64,000 bases of DNA from Janthinobacterium sp051380875 (GCF_051380875.1 NZ_JBNYXW010000020.1:56058-120057); one strand, 5' to 3'. Numbered from the stretch's first letter, positions 7,683-16,981 are shown. Notes: generated by a model from the sequence alone, not told the origin. Translations and numbers: made by a program.

Positions 7683-8978
7683 ATGCTTGTCTCCCTACTC
7701 AAAAAAACAGGCTTGAAGTTGTCCCTGAACGATCCCCGCTGGGGCAATCGCAAGGACGACGGCAAGAAAGCCCAAGAAGGCAAAAAGCCCGGCGAAGGTC
7801 CGCCGGACCTCGACCAGTTGTGGCGCGATTTCAATCAGCGCCTGAATGCCTTTTTCGGACAGAAGAACCGTCCCGATAATGGCGGCAATGGCGGCAACAA
7901 TAATGGTGGCCCGCGTCCTGACATGAAGGGCGCCGGTATCACCGCTGGCGTCGTCGGCGTGATCGCGGTGCTGATCTGGCTCGCCAGCGGCGCCTTCATC
8001 GTGCAAGAGGGTCAGAGCGGTGTCGTGCTGACGTTCGGTAAATACACGCGTACCACGCCGGCCGGTTTCAACTGGCGCTGGCCGTACCCGTTCCAGGCCG
8101 ACGAAACCGTCAATGTGTCGCAGGTGCGTACCGTGGAAGTGGGCTATCGCCAGTCGCTGCGCAACAAGCAGGCCAGCGAGTCGCTGATGCTGACGGACGA
8201 TGAAAACATCATCGACATCCAGTTCGCGGTGCAGTACACCTTGAAAGATCCGGGCGAGTGGCTGTTCAACGTGCGCGACCAGGAAGACACCTTGCGCCAG
8301 GTCGCCGAAACGGCGATCCGCGAAGTGGTCGGACGCAGCAAGATGGACTTTGTGCTGTATGAAGGACGCGAGAAAGTCGCTTACGAAACGCAGCAACTGA
8401 TGCAGCAGATCCTCGACCGCTACAAGGTTGGCGTCTTGATCAACAATGTGACGATGCAGGCCGTGCAGCCGCCGGAGCAGGTGCAAGCTGCCTTCGACGA
8501 CGCCGTCAAGGCTGGCCAGGACCGCGAGCGCCAGAAGAATGAAGGCCAGGCGTATGCCAACGACGTCATTCCGAAAGCGCGCGGTGCCGCATTCCGTCTG
8601 ATGCAGGAAGCCGAAGCCTATCGTTCCATGGTGACCGAGAACGCCGAAGGTAACGCGTCGCGCTTCAAGCAGGTGCTGGTCGAGTACCAGAAGGCGCCGG
8701 CCGTCACGCGTGACCGCATGTATCTGGAAACGATGCAGCAGGTGTTCAGCAGTGCCAGCAAGGTCATGGTCGATGCGAAGACGGGCAGCAACCTGCTGTA
8801 TCTGCCACTCGACAAGTTGATCGCCCAGACGGCAGCGTCGGACGCCACGGCTGCGGCAGCGCGCGCAGCAGCGGCCGCACCTGCAGCCAATACCGTAATG
8901 CCACAGGAAGCCATGCAGACAGTAGAAGTCAATTCGCGTCGCGATAGCCGCCCTTCGCGTGAACGGGAGAGCCGCTAA
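7683..8978 (+). CDS. hflK: HflK, SPFH-domain subunit of the FtsH-modulating complex
   Basis: HflK and HflC form a large membrane cage that surrounds the FtsH protease and modulates its activity. This 431-residue product has a cytoplasmic N-terminus rich in Gly/Asn/Pro, a single transmembrane helix at about 85-105 (TAGVVGVIAVLIWLASGAFI), then the SPFH/band-7 domain (VQEGQSGVVLTFGKYTRTT) and a long helical region, ending in an Ala-rich, Arg-rich tail. It begins 2 bp after hflX and its stop overlaps the hflC start by one base (TAATG), so the three genes form one operon. Confidence 0.96.
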   Translation: MLVSLLKKTGLKLSLNDPRWGNRKDDGKKAQEGKKPGEGPPDLDQLWRDFNQRLNAFFGQKNRPDNGGNGGNNNGGPRPDMKGAGITAGVVGVIAVLIWLASGAFIVQEGQSGVVLTFGKYTRTTPAGFNWRWPYPFQADETVNVSQVRTVEVGYRQSLRNKQASESLMLTDDENIIDIQFAVQYTLKDPGEWLFNVRDQEDTLRQVAETAIREVVGRSKMDFVLYEGREKVAYETQQLMQQILDRYKVGVLINNVTMQAVQPPEQVQAAFDDAVKAGQDRERQKNEGQAYANDVIPKARGAAFRLMQEAEAYRSMVTENAEGNASRFKQVLVEYQKAPAVTRDRMYLETMQQVFSSASKVMVDAKTGSNLLYLPLDKLIAQTAASDATAAAARAAAAAPAANTVMPQEAMQTVEVNSRRDSRPSRERESR

Positions 8979-9865
8979 TGAACCGTATCGTCGCCGCCCT
9001 GATCGCGGGCTTTATCGCGATCATGCTCTTGTCCTCGACCGTGTTCGTGGTCGATCAGCGTAAATACGCGATCGTCTTCGCCTTGGGCGAGGTCAAGGAA
9101 GTGATCAGTACGCCGGGCTTGTATTTCAAGCTGCCGCCGCCATTCCAGAATGTGATGTACCTGGATAAGCGTGTGCTGACCATCGACACGCCGGAGCCTG
9201 AGCGCTTCATCACGGCCGAGAAGAAAAACATCCTCGTCGACAATTTCGTCAAATGGCGCATCGCCGATCCGAAGCTGTATTTCCGCAGTTTCGGTGGCGA
9301 TGAAAGCCGGGCCCGCAATCGCATGTCGCAAATCGTCAAAGCCGCCCTGAACGATGAAATCACCAAACGCACCGTGCGCGAAGTGATCTCCGGCCAGCGC
9401 GGCAAGGTGATGGAAGCGATCCTGGCCAAGGTCGCGCTTGAGGCGAAAGCCATCGGTGTGGGCATCGTCGATGTGCGCCTGAAACGCGTCGACTATGTCG
9501 AGCAGATCAACAACTCGGTGTACGACCGCATGAAGTCCGAGCGTGTGCGTGTCGCCAATGAACTGCGTTCGACCGGTTCGGCCGATTCTGAGAAAATCCG
9601 CGCCGACGCCGACAAGCAGCGCACGGTGATCCTGGCTGAAGCATACCGCGAAGCCGAGAAGATCCGCGGCGAAGGCGATGCCAAGGCGTCGCAGGTCTAC
9701 GCGGAAGCGTTTGGCAAGAATCCGGAGTTCTACAAGTTCTACCGTAGCCTGGAAGCCTACCGCGCTACCTTCAAGGACAAGGGTGACGTGATGGTGGTCG
9801 ATCCGAGCTCGGAATTCTTCAAGTACTTCAAGGGCGGCGGCGCAGCCGGTTCGGCCAAGAAGTAA
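8978..9865 (+). CDS. hflC: HflC, SPFH-domain partner of HflK
   Basis: Second subunit of the HflKC complex, 295 residues. An N-terminal transmembrane segment (residues about 4-24, IVAALIAGFIAIMLLSSTVF) is followed by the band-7 domain with the typical VDQRKYAIVFALGEVKEV opening and the Ala/Glu-rich helix (ILAEAYREAEKIRGEGDAKA) of this family. The start codon overlaps the hflK stop. A strong intrinsic terminator lies about 50 bp downstream, so this operon probably ends here. The DUF2065 gene (yjeT-like) often found after hflC is not present. Confidence 0.97.
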   Translation: MNRIVAALIAGFIAIMLLSSTVFVVDQRKYAIVFALGEVKEVISTPGLYFKLPPPFQNVMYLDKRVLTIDTPEPERFITAEKKNILVDNFVKWRIADPKLYFRSFGGDESRARNRMSQIVKAALNDEITKRTVREVISGQRGKVMEAILAKVALEAKAIGVGIVDVRLKRVDYVEQINNSVYDRMKSERVRVANELRSTGSADSEKIRADADKQRTVILAEAYREAEKIRGEGDAKASQVYAEAFGKNPEFYKFYRSLEAYRATFKDKGDVMVVDPSSEFFKYFKGGGAAGSAKK

Positions 9866-9913
9866 GGCAGCATCGTGCCTGCACCTGCCCGCGAGGACAG
9901 GTGGCGGTATCAG

Positions 9914-9946
9914 CAGGGCCGGCATAGACGCCGGCCCTGTTTTTTT
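9914..9946 (+). terminator. Intrinsic terminator after hflC
   Basis: A 10-bp perfect stem, CAGGGCCGGC (9914-9923) with 9930-9939, a 6-nt loop ATAGAC, then seven Ts (9940-9946). This closes the hfq-hflX-hflK-hflC unit and means hisZ needs its own promoter in the following 190 bp. Confidence 0.93.
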
Positions 9947-10135
9947 GTGCCCGCCATGCTGTTGCGGGAAGGCGTAAAATGGGGTGTTTTTAGGCTTGCG
10001 CGGCAGTGAATCGGAGAACTTATCCCTAAAGGGCCGCGTTTCGCGTAAAATATCAGGTTCGGCCTCTTGCCTGGCGCGCTTGCCGCTGCCTCGCATGATG
10101 CATTTTTTCAACTTTCTTCCGTATCTCGCTCCCTC

Positions 10136-11296
10136 ATGCCGAATTGGCTTTTGCCCGAAAATATTGCCGATGTTCTGCCGTCGGAAGCGCGCAAGATCGA
10201 AGAGCTGCGCCGCCTCATGCTGGATAATTTCCGTCTGTACGGATATGAACTGGTGATGCCGCCGCTGCTCGAGTATCTGGAATCGCTGATGACCGGCGCT
10301 GGCAAAGATACCGACCTGCGCACCTTTAAACTGGTTGACCAGCTCTCTGGCCGCATGCTCGGCCTGCGTGCCGACATGACCACGCAAGTGGCGCGTATCG
10401 ACGCCCATTTGTTGAACCGCGCCACAGTGACGCGCCTGTGCTATGCCGGCAGCGTGCTGCATACCCGTCCTTCGGGTCTGCACGCCACCCGCGAACCACT
10501 GCAGATCGGCGCCGAAATTTATGGCCATGCCGGCCTGGAAGCGGACGCCGAGATCCAGGAACTGGCGCTCGCTTCGCTGGCACTGGCAGGTTTCGATAGC
10601 GTGCGCCTGGATTTGTCGCACGTCGGCCTGTTGCGCGCTATCATTGCGCAGGATGCCGCTGCCGTGCGCGACGAAGCTGCGCTGTACACCTTGCTGCGCG
10701 CGAAAGATGCGCCAGGCCTGCGCGCGCTGACCGCCGGTTATGATGCCGTGACGCGCGATGCGCTGCTGGCCTTGCCTGGCCTGTATGGCGACATCGATGT
10801 GCTGGCGCGTGCGCGCGCAGTGCTGCCGCCGCTGCCCGGCGTACTCAAGGCGCTGGCCGAACTGGCCGCGCTGGCTGGATCGGCCCTGGGCCGCGCCGAA
10901 GTGGCGATCGACCTGGCCGATCTGCGCGGCTACCAATATGAAAGTGGCGCGATGTTTGCGCTGTATGTACCTGGCTTGCCGAACGCGGTTGCGCGCGGCG
11001 GCCGTTATGACCACGTCGGCGAAGCGTTCGGCCGGGCACGTCCCGCGACCGGCTTCTCGCTCGATTTGCGCGAACTGGCGCGCCTGTTGCCGACCGCGGA
11101 ACGGAAGCATTCGATCCGCGCGCCGTGGGGCAGCGCGCCAGAATTGAAGGAAAAAATCGCCGAGTTGCGCAAGGCGGGCGAGGTCGTGATCCAGAGTATG
11201 CCGGGTCACAGTAATGAACAAGACGAGTTCGAGTGCGATCGCGCGCTGGTACTTGCCGATAATGGTAGTAGCTGGATTCTTAAAAACTTAGGTTGA
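10136..11296 (+). CDS. hisZ: ATP phosphoribosyltransferase regulatory subunit HisZ
   Basis: HisZ is a HisS-like protein without synthetase activity that forms a hetero-octamer with the short form of HisG, the first enzyme of histidine synthesis. The ATG at 10136 gives MPNWLLPENIADVLPSEARK, the usual family start; the TTG 69 bp upstream is not credible. The 386-residue protein keeps the class II fold (LVDQLSGRMLGLRADMTTQVARI, RGGRYDHVGEAFGRARPATG) but is shorter than HisS. No hisG lies in the window. purA follows within 3 bp, so the two genes are co-transcribed, as in other Burkholderiales. Confidence 0.94.
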   Translation: MPNWLLPENIADVLPSEARKIEELRRLMLDNFRLYGYELVMPPLLEYLESLMTGAGKDTDLRTFKLVDQLSGRMLGLRADMTTQVARIDAHLLNRATVTRLCYAGSVLHTRPSGLHATREPLQIGAEIYGHAGLEADAEIQELALASLALAGFDSVRLDLSHVGLLRAIIAQDAAAVRDEAALYTLLRAKDAPGLRALTAGYDAVTRDALLALPGLYGDIDVLARARAVLPPLPGVLKALAELAALAGSALGRAEVAIDLADLRGYQYESGAMFALYVPGLPNAVARGGRYDHVGEAFGRARPATGFSLDLRELARLLPTAERKHSIRAPWGSAPELKEKIAELRKAGEVVIQSMPGHSNEQDEFECDRALVLADNGSSWILKNLG

Positions 11297-11299
11297 GTG

Positions 11300-12613
11300 A
11301 TGTCAAAGAAAATTATGGCAAAGAACGTCGTTGTCATCGGCACCCAATGGGGCGATGAAGGTAAAGGCAAGATCGTCGATTGGTTGACCGATCACGCCCA
11401 GGGTGTGGTGCGCTTCCAGGGCGGCCACAATGCAGGCCACACGCTGGTCATTGGCGGCGTCAAGACCGCGCTGCAATTGATCCCGTCGGGCATCATGCGC
11501 GCCGGTGTCGCCTGCTACATCGGTAACGGTGTGGTCGTGTCGGTCCCAGATGTGCTGCGCGAAATCGACAAGCTCGAAGCGGTCGGCGTCGAAGTCGCTT
11601 CGCGTCTGAAAATCTCCGAAGCTTCGCCAGTCATCCTGCCTTACCACGCGGCACTCGACGCGGCCCGCGAAGCGGCACGCGGCGCGGCCAAGATTGGCAC
11701 GACCGGCAAGGGCATCGGCCCTGCCTACGAAGATAAAGTGGCACGCCGTGCGATCCGTATCGCCGACCTGCTGAACGAGACCCGTTTTGCCGAAAAACTG
11801 GCAGAAAACCTCGATTACCACAACTTCGTGCTGGAAAATTATCTGAAGGCGCCGAAAGTCGACTATCAGAAGACCCTCGACGACGCGCTGGCCTATGTGC
11901 CGCGCCTGCGTCCGATGGTTGCCGACGTGTCGAGCGCGCTGTACGCAGCGCACAAGGCCGGCGCCAATTTGCTGTTCGAAGGCGCGCAGGGTTCCCTGCT
12001 CGACGTCGACCACGGCACCTATCCGTTTGTCACTTCGTCGAACTGCGTGGCGGGCAATGCATCGGCCGGCGCCGGCGTCGGTCCTGGCATGCTGCACTAC
12101 ATCCTGGGCATCACCAAGGCTTACACGACGCGCGTCGGCTCCGGCCCATTCCCGTCGGAACTGCCTACGGATGCAGGCGTTGGCTTGCACCTGGCCAAAG
12201 TCGGCCATGAATTTGGCACCGTGACGGGCCGCGCCCGCCGCTGCGGCTGGTTCGATGCCGCCTTGCTGCGCCGTTCGGTACAGATCAACGGCGTGTCGGG
12301 CATGTGCCTGACCAAGCTGGACGTGCTGGACGGCCTGGAAACGCTGAAGCTGTGCACCGGCTACAAGCTCGATGGCAAGATCGTCGATATTTTCCCGGTT
12401 GGCGCCGAAGACGCAGCACGCTGCGAGCCGATCTACGAAGAAATGCCAGGCTGGACGGAAAGCACCGTCGGTGCGAAATCGCTGGCGGCCCTGCCCGCAA
12501 CGGCGCGTGCCTACATCAAGCGCATCGAAGAACTGGTCGGCGTGCCGGTGGACATGGTTTCGACCGGTCCTGATCGTGAAGAAACGATCGTCCTGCGCCA
12601 CCCATTCGAATAA
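11300..12613 (+). CDS. purA: Adenylosuccinate synthetase
   Basis: PurA joins IMP and aspartate using GTP to make adenylosuccinate, the first committed step to AMP. The GTP-binding loop GTQWGDEGKGKIVDWL and the downstream GHNAGHTL, GTTGKGIGPAYEDK, EGAQGSLLDVDHGTYPFVTSS and TRVGSGPFPSEL signatures are all present over about 437 residues. Starts at GTG 11297, ATG 11300 and ATG 11315 (MAKNVVVIG) are all possible; the last matches the family core best. A Rho-independent terminator follows, with the phosphoribosyltransferase gene just after it. Confidence 0.97.
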   Translation: MSKKIMAKNVVVIGTQWGDEGKGKIVDWLTDHAQGVVRFQGGHNAGHTLVIGGVKTALQLIPSGIMRAGVACYIGNGVVVSVPDVLREIDKLEAVGVEVASRLKISEASPVILPYHAALDAAREAARGAAKIGTTGKGIGPAYEDKVARRAIRIADLLNETRFAEKLAENLDYHNFVLENYLKAPKVDYQKTLDDALAYVPRLRPMVADVSSALYAAHKAGANLLFEGAQGSLLDVDHGTYPFVTSSNCVAGNASAGAGVGPGMLHYILGITKAYTTRVGSGPFPSELPTDAGVGLHLAKVGHEFGTVTGRARRCGWFDAALLRRSVQINGVSGMCLTKLDVLDGLETLKLCTGYKLDGKIVDIFPVGAEDAARCEPIYEEMPGWTESTVGAKSLAALPATARAYIKRIEELVGVPVDMVSTGPDREETIVLRHPFE

Positions 12614-12625
12614 GCTGCTGGACAC

Positions 12626-12650
12626 AATCCGCCGCAAGGCGGATTTTTTT
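12626..12650 (+). terminator. Intrinsic terminator after purA
   Basis: Stem AATCCGCC (12626-12633) pairs with GGCGGATT (12638-12645) around a GCAA tetraloop; the T run reaches 12650. It separates hisZ-purA from the phosphoribosyltransferase gene, although read-through is possible because only 30 bp separate them. Confidence 0.9.
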
Positions 12651-12679
12651 AATCAAGCCAATAATAAGATTTCACTATC

Positions 12680-13225
12680 ATGACTACCCCACAATCGAAC
12701 GATCAACATCTCTGGGTCAACTGGGAAGAATACCACCGCCTGATCGAGCGCCTGGCGCTCAAGGTCTACGAATCGGGCTGGAAATTTGACCAGGTGCTGT
12801 GCCTGGCGCGCGGCGGCGTGCGCCCTGGCGATGTGTTCTCACGCATCTTCGACCTGCCACTGGCCATCCTGTCGACCAGCTCCTACCGCGAAGACGCAGG
12901 CACCGTGCGCGGCGACCTCGATATCGCCAAGTACATGACCATGACCAAGGGCCCGCTGGCTGGCCGCATCCTGCTGGTGGATGATTTGGCCGATTCCGGC
13001 GTCACGCTGGACAAGGTCACGCGCCACCTGAAGGAAAACTTTCCTGACGTGACCGAAGTCAAGTCGGCCGTGATCTGGCTCAAAGGCTGCTCCGTCGTGC
13101 GTCCTGACTACTTCCTCGACGAGCTGCCGCACAACCCGTGGATCCACCAGCCGTTCGAAGACTACGATGGCCTGCGCCCGCACCAGCTGGCAGCGTGGAT
13201 CAAAAAGGGCGAAGCAGGCAAGTAA
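12680..13225 (+). CDS. Phosphoribosyltransferase, purine-salvage type
   Basis: A 181-residue type I phosphoribosyltransferase. The PRPP-binding loop VDDLADSGVT is at residues 100-109, preceded by the hydrophobic strand GRILL, and the N-terminal LCLARGGVRPGD loop is the family's first PRPP/metal contact. Size and location next to purA suggest hypoxanthine/guanine or xanthine salvage, but the base specificity cannot be read from the sequence. The ATG at 12680 follows the purA terminator by 30 bp. It is followed by a strong bidirectional terminator. Confidence 0.85.
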   Translation: MTTPQSNDQHLWVNWEEYHRLIERLALKVYESGWKFDQVLCLARGGVRPGDVFSRIFDLPLAILSTSSYREDAGTVRGDLDIAKYMTMTKGPLAGRILLVDDLADSGVTLDKVTRHLKENFPDVTEVKSAVIWLKGCSVVRPDYFLDELPHNPWIHQPFEDYDGLRPHQLAAWIKKGEAGK

Positions 13226-13243
13226 TTCGCTTGCATTCTTGCT

Positions 13244-13275
13244 AAAAAAAGACGATCGTGTATCGTCTTTTTTTT
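13244..13275. terminator. Strong, bidirectional-looking intrinsic terminator
   Basis: AAAAAAAGACGAT (13244-13256) pairs with ATCGTCTTTTTTT (13262-13274) around CGTGT, and the T run continues to 13275. The A run on the other side would also serve transcripts coming from the opposite strand. Confidence 0.92.
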
Positions 13276-13291
13276 CGTCCAAGGAAATGCG

Positions 13292-13801
13292 ATGACCATA
13301 CTGACGACGGCGCGCCTGCGCCTGGAACCGATCGCCGAGCACCATTACGAGCGCCTGCGCACGCTCAATACCGATCCCGAGGTGATGACATACCTGAACG
13401 CCGGCCAGCCCGAGACAGAGGCAGACACGCGCGCTGCCGTGAGCCGCACCATGGGCCGCTGGGCCGAATGGGGTTATTCGTGGTGGGTGCTGATCCGCCT
13501 GGACGATGGCGCCTTGGTTGGCATGGCCTGCCTGCAGCACATCGATGGCGACAAGCGCAAACCGCATGAAATCGGCTGGCGCCTGGCGCGCGCCTGCTGG
13601 GGCCAGGGCTACGCCAGCGAAGCGGCGGCCGCCATCGTCGCGCATGCCTTCGATGTCGTTGGTGCGCCCGAAGTGGTGGCCGTGGCCCATCCCGGCAACG
13701 CCGCCTCGATCAAGGTCATGACGCGCCTGGGCATGCAGTACGTGGGCATGGCGCGCCATTATGACCTCGATAGCGTGGTGTACCGCCTGGCGCGCCCATG
13801 A
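13292..13801 (+). CDS. GNAT-family N-acetyltransferase (RimJ/RimL type)
   Basis: A 169-residue acetyltransferase of the RimJ/RimL-like GNAT branch. It opens with the usual TARLRLEPIAEHHYERL, and the acetyl-CoA loop is in WRLARACWGQGYASEAAAAI (motif A, Q/R-x-x-G-x-G/A). The C-terminal VVAVAHPGNAASIKVMTRLGMQYVG is the typical motif B region. The substrate, a small molecule or a ribosomal protein N-terminus, cannot be told. An AAGGAAA ribosome site (13280-13286) precedes the ATG. It appears to be a single-gene unit. Confidence 0.85.
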   Translation: MTILTTARLRLEPIAEHHYERLRTLNTDPEVMTYLNAGQPETEADTRAAVSRTMGRWAEWGYSWWVLIRLDDGALVGMACLQHIDGDKRKPHEIGWRLARACWGQGYASEAAAAIVAHAFDVVGAPEVVAVAHPGNAASIKVMTRLGMQYVGMARHYDLDSVVYRLARP

Positions 13802-13915
13802 CGGCGTTGCACAAGCCCCCGAAGCTGGGCACGCGTCTGGCCGCCATCGCATCCCGCCAGAGTCCCCCCAAACGTAACACTTATTTATTCACGGCCCCTT
13901 ACACAAGGAAACCGC

Positions 13916-14221
13916 ATGATCACCTGCTACCTGCGCTACATCATCGACCCCTATAAATTGCAGGAATTCGAAGCCTACGGTAAGTTGTGGATACCGCTGG
14001 TCGAGCGCTTCGGCGGCCAGCACCACGGCTACTTTCTGCCGTCAGAAGGCGCCAGCAACGTGGCGCTGGCCATGTTCTCGTTCCCCAGCCTGGCCCAGTA
14101 CGAACAGTACCGCAGCGATTCGCTGCAGGATGCCGAGTGCCAGGCCGCGTTCCGCTACGCCGAGGAGACGCGCTGCATCGTCAGCTATGAGCGCAGTTTT
14201 TTCCGGCCGGTGTTCGGGTAA
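13916..14221 (+). CDS. NIPSNAP-family protein
   Basis: A 101-residue protein opening MITCYLRYIIDPYKLQEFEAY and continuing with RFGGQHHGYFLPSEG, which matches the ferredoxin-like dimeric alpha/beta-barrel NIPSNAP family. Bacterial members have no well-defined role; some are encoded near oxidoreductases. An ACAAGGAAACC ribosome site precedes the ATG. The gene converges with the AI-2E-type permease on the minus strand (12 bp between stops). Confidence 0.82.
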   Translation: MITCYLRYIIDPYKLQEFEAYGKLWIPLVERFGGQHHGYFLPSEGASNVALAMFSFPSLAQYEQYRSDSLQDAECQAAFRYAEETRCIVSYERSFFRPVFG

Positions 14222-14233
14222 GCAGCACTGGCC

Positions 14234-15292
14234 TCAGTCCGCATGAAACTCGCTGGCCGAGACGAACAAGTCCCATGAGGCGATGAAGAGGGCGGCCACC
14301 ACCGGGCCGATGACAAAGCCGTTCAGGCCGAACAGGGCCATGCCGCCCACGGTTGACAGCAGCACCACGTAGTCGGGCATCTTGGTGTCCTTGCCGACCA
14401 GGATGGGGCGCAGCACGTTGTCGACCAGGCCGATGACGAAGACGCCGAAGGCGGCCAGGCCCGCGCCCTGCCAGATGGCGCCCGTGGCCAGGAAGTAGAC
14501 GGCCACGGGCGCCCAGACGAGGGCGGCGCCGACGGCGGGCAGCAGCGACAGGAAAGCCATCAGCACGGCCCACAGCAGTGGCGCCGGCACGTCGAGGAAC
14601 CAGAAGGCCAGGCCGCCGAGGGCGCCCTGGGCAATGGCCACCAGGATGTTGCCTTTCACGGTGGCGCGGATCACCGTGGTGAAATTGTTGAACAGGCGCT
14701 GCTTGTATTTGCGGCTCAGCGGCACGGCATCCCGGATGCGGGCTGACAGGGTCGATCCATCGCGCATGAGGAAAAACAGCAGGTACAGCATGATGCACAG
14801 GCTGGTCAGGAATTCAAAGGTGTACAAGCCGACATTGATGGCTTTCACGGCCACCACCTGGCTCAGCTGCGTGGCGCCCTCGGCCAGCTTGTCTTGCAGG
14901 TTCGCCAGGCTGGACAGGTTGAAACGCTCCAGCAGATTGAGCAGCCATTGCGGCAGAACCGCCATGATTTTATTGAAAAACATGCCCACCGTGATCTCGC
15001 CCGAGCGCACCATTTCCACCACGCCGGCCGCCTGGTTGACCAGCGACACGGCAATGAGCGACAGCGGCAGGATGACGATGACGATGATCAACAGCAAGGT
15101 CAACAACGAAGCCAGGCCGGCGCGCCCCTTGGTTTTCTGCAGCAGCCAGCGGTGGACGGGCGCGAACAGGATCGCCAGCACCACGCCCCAGAAGACGGCG
15201 CCCGCGTACGGCGCCAGTATCGAGCCGAAGCCGACGGTGACGATGCTCAACAGGAGCAAGAACACTTTCTGGTGCAGCGTGAGTGTATGCAT
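14234..15292 (-). CDS. AI-2E family (PerM-like) transporter
   Basis: A 352-residue multi-pass inner-membrane protein of the AI-2E exporter / PerM superfamily. About eight hydrophobic segments are visible, starting with KVFLLLLSIVTVGFGSILAP and including SLLTLLLIIVIVILPLSLIA and a central amphipathic region (GVVEMVRSGEITVGMFFNKI). The C-terminal block ALVWAPVAVYFLATGAIWQG, FVIGLVDNVLRPILVGKDTK and LSTVGGMALFGLNGFVIGPV is the conserved signature. Members include the AI-2 exporter TqsA and sodium/proton antiporters, so the family name does not fix the substrate. It is divergent from the flavin reductase gene. Confidence 0.87.
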   Translation of the reverse strand: MHTLTLHQKVFLLLLSIVTVGFGSILAPYAGAVFWGVVLAILFAPVHRWLLQKTKGRAGLASLLTLLLIIVIVILPLSLIAVSLVNQAAGVVEMVRSGEITVGMFFNKIMAVLPQWLLNLLERFNLSSLANLQDKLAEGATQLSQVVAVKAINVGLYTFEFLTSLCIMLYLLFFLMRDGSTLSARIRDAVPLSRKYKQRLFNNFTTVIRATVKGNILVAIAQGALGGLAFWFLDVPAPLLWAVLMAFLSLLPAVGAALVWAPVAVYFLATGAIWQGAGLAAFGVFVIGLVDNVLRPILVGKDTKMPDYVVLLSTVGGMALFGLNGFVIGPVVAALFIASWDLFVSASEFHAD

Positions 15293-15461
15293 GGGCGGTA
15301 GCGGAATGATAATGGTTGGGTTACCTCATCATAAGCGAGGCCGGGCGCCCCGTGCCACACAATTGTGGCGCTGCGTGCGCCATGCTACATACGCGTGGCA
15401 ATTCCAGTAAGCTGTCGTTCCAGGCGTCCGATTCCCGGCGCCTTTCACTTCAGGAATACGC

Positions 15462-16088
15462 GTGGCCGATCACATTCATTTTTATGAACCTGCACGGGGC
15501 CATGGCCTGCCACACGATCCGTTCAATGCCATCGTGGGGCCGCGGCCGATCGGCTGGATCGCCTCGCGCAGCGGCGAGGGCGTGCTCAATCTGGCGCCGT
15601 ACAGCTTTTTCAACGCCTTCAATTACCATCCGCCGCTGATCGGCTTTTCCAGCATTGGCCGAAAGGACACCTTGCGCAATATCGAGCAGACCGGCGAATT
15701 CGTGTGGAACCTGGCGACGCGTCCGCTGGCCGGGGCCATGAACGCCAGCTGCGCGCCGGCGCCGCCCGAGGTGGATGAATTCGTGCTGGCCGGCCTGACG
15801 CCGGTTGCCTCGCGCATCGTCAAGGTGCCGCGCGTTGCCGAAAGCCCGGTGTCTTTCGAATGCCGGCGCACGCAGATCATCGAACTGCAAGGCGTGAATG
15901 GGGAGGGCGTCGGCAGCTGGCTGGTGCTGGGCGAAGTGGTTGGCGTGCATATCGCGCGCCATCTGCTGACCGACGGAATCTATGACACGGCGGCAGCAAA
16001 GCCGATCCTGCGCGGCGGCGGACCGGCCGATTATTTTGAAATCGGGCCGCACAGCCTGTTTCAGATGCGCCGGCCCGGCTACCCTTGA
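15462..16088 (+). CDS. Flavin reductase family protein
   Basis: A 208-residue FMN-binding split-barrel protein. DPFNAIVGPRPIGWIASRSG and NLAPYSFFNAFNYHPPLIGF are typical of the flavin reductase-like domain that holds FMN and reduces it with NAD(P)H, often for a partner monooxygenase. No monooxygenase gene is adjacent. The start is a GTG at 15462 (MADHIHFYEPARGHG), preceded by CAGGAAT. It converges with the GntR regulator gene, whose stop lies 18 bp away. Confidence 0.83.
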   Translation: MADHIHFYEPARGHGLPHDPFNAIVGPRPIGWIASRSGEGVLNLAPYSFFNAFNYHPPLIGFSSIGRKDTLRNIEQTGEFVWNLATRPLAGAMNASCAPAPPEVDEFVLAGLTPVASRIVKVPRVAESPVSFECRRTQIIELQGVNGEGVGSWLVLGEVVGVHIARHLLTDGIYDTAAAKPILRGGGPADYFEIGPHSLFQMRRPGYP

Positions 16089-16106
16089 TCGGGTGACTGC
16101 AGCGCG

Positions 16107-16928
16107 CTATTTTTGCATGATGGGATCGCGTCCCAGGGTGCGCGCCAGCGCGCCGCCGTCGCCGCGCCAGAATTCGCGGTCGGCCAGACGCACCCGTTCG
16201 GCCGCATGCTGCATGTGTTCCATTGCCGCCTGGCGGGCAAGCTGCGGGTCGCCGGCAGCGATGGCTTGCACGATCTTTTCATGCTCGCGGCGCACTTCGA
16301 TGGAGAAGTCGCTGCGTCGCGCTTCGTTCGCACGCGTCACCTTGACAGCCGAGCGGATCGGGTCGGCGAACATGGCGACAAATTTCGGCCAATAGGGATT
16401 GCCGGTCGCCTCGGCGATGCACAGGTGCAGGCGCACGTCCTCTTCCACACCATCGACCCCGGCCGCCACGGCGTCCTCGATGCGCCGCAGCGCATGTTCG
16501 ATGTCGGCCAGCTGGCCCGGCGTGCGCCGCACGGCCGCCAGTGCGGCGATTTCCGCTTCCAGTCCCTGGCGTACCTCGATCAGGTTCAGCAGCGACTGCA
16601 CGGATTGCTCCGTCAGCGCGTCGCCGCGCTCCCCGCCCTTCGCGCCATCCTGTGCGCACACAAACGTGCCGCTGCCCTTGCGCGTGACGAGGATGCCTTC
16701 CGCTTGCAGCAGGGCGATGGCTTCGCGCAGCACGGTGCGGCTGACACCGAAATGCTCGGCCATGGCTTGCTCCGACGGCAGGCGCGTGCCGCTGGCCAGG
16801 CCATCGTGATGGATTTGCTGGCGCAGTCGTGCCGCCACCCGCGCCCCCAGGGTGCCAGTGGTGAAACTGCCCGCAGCGGACTCCGGCGCGGGGAGGGTAA
16901 AGCGGAACGTGCGGTCCATCGGATGCAT
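16107..16928 (-). CDS. FadR-subfamily GntR regulator of the tetronate operon
   Basis: A 273-residue regulator. The N-terminal winged helix-turn-helix covers about residues 28-95 (RLPSEQAMAEHFGVSRTVLR, then EGILVTRKGSGTFV), and the C-terminal half is an all-helical FCD ligand-binding domain (VRQGLEAEIAALAAVRRTPG, RLHLCIAEATGNPYW). It is transcribed away from the MFS-ltnD-otnK-otnC-otnI-denD operon, and the shared 184-bp gap holds a perfect sigma-70 promoter with repeated flanking motifs. By position it is most likely the local repressor, responding to an acid sugar of the pathway. This role is inferred from context. Confidence 0.88.
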   Translation of the reverse strand: MHPMDRTFRFTLPAPESAAGSFTTGTLGARVAARLRQQIHHDGLASGTRLPSEQAMAEHFGVSRTVLREAIALLQAEGILVTRKGSGTFVCAQDGAKGGERGDALTEQSVQSLLNLIEVRQGLEAEIAALAAVRRTPGQLADIEHALRRIEDAVAAGVDGVEEDVRLHLCIAEATGNPYWPKFVAMFADPIRSAVKVTRANEARRSDFSIEVRREHEKIVQAIAAGDPQLARQAAMEHMQHAAERVRLADREFWRGDGGALARTLGRDPIMQK

Positions 16929-16981
16929 CCTGGTCTTGGGTTTTGGGTGGGGATCAAGTTTGCCTGCTTGCCATTATATGG

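Noticed and set aside
8975..11221. 748-codon open frame on the minus strand across hflC and hisZ
   Set aside because: It is a shadow of GC-rich plus-strand codons, with no family features and opposite to two certain genes. The same holds for the minus-strand frames at 17122-19266 and 50361-52826.
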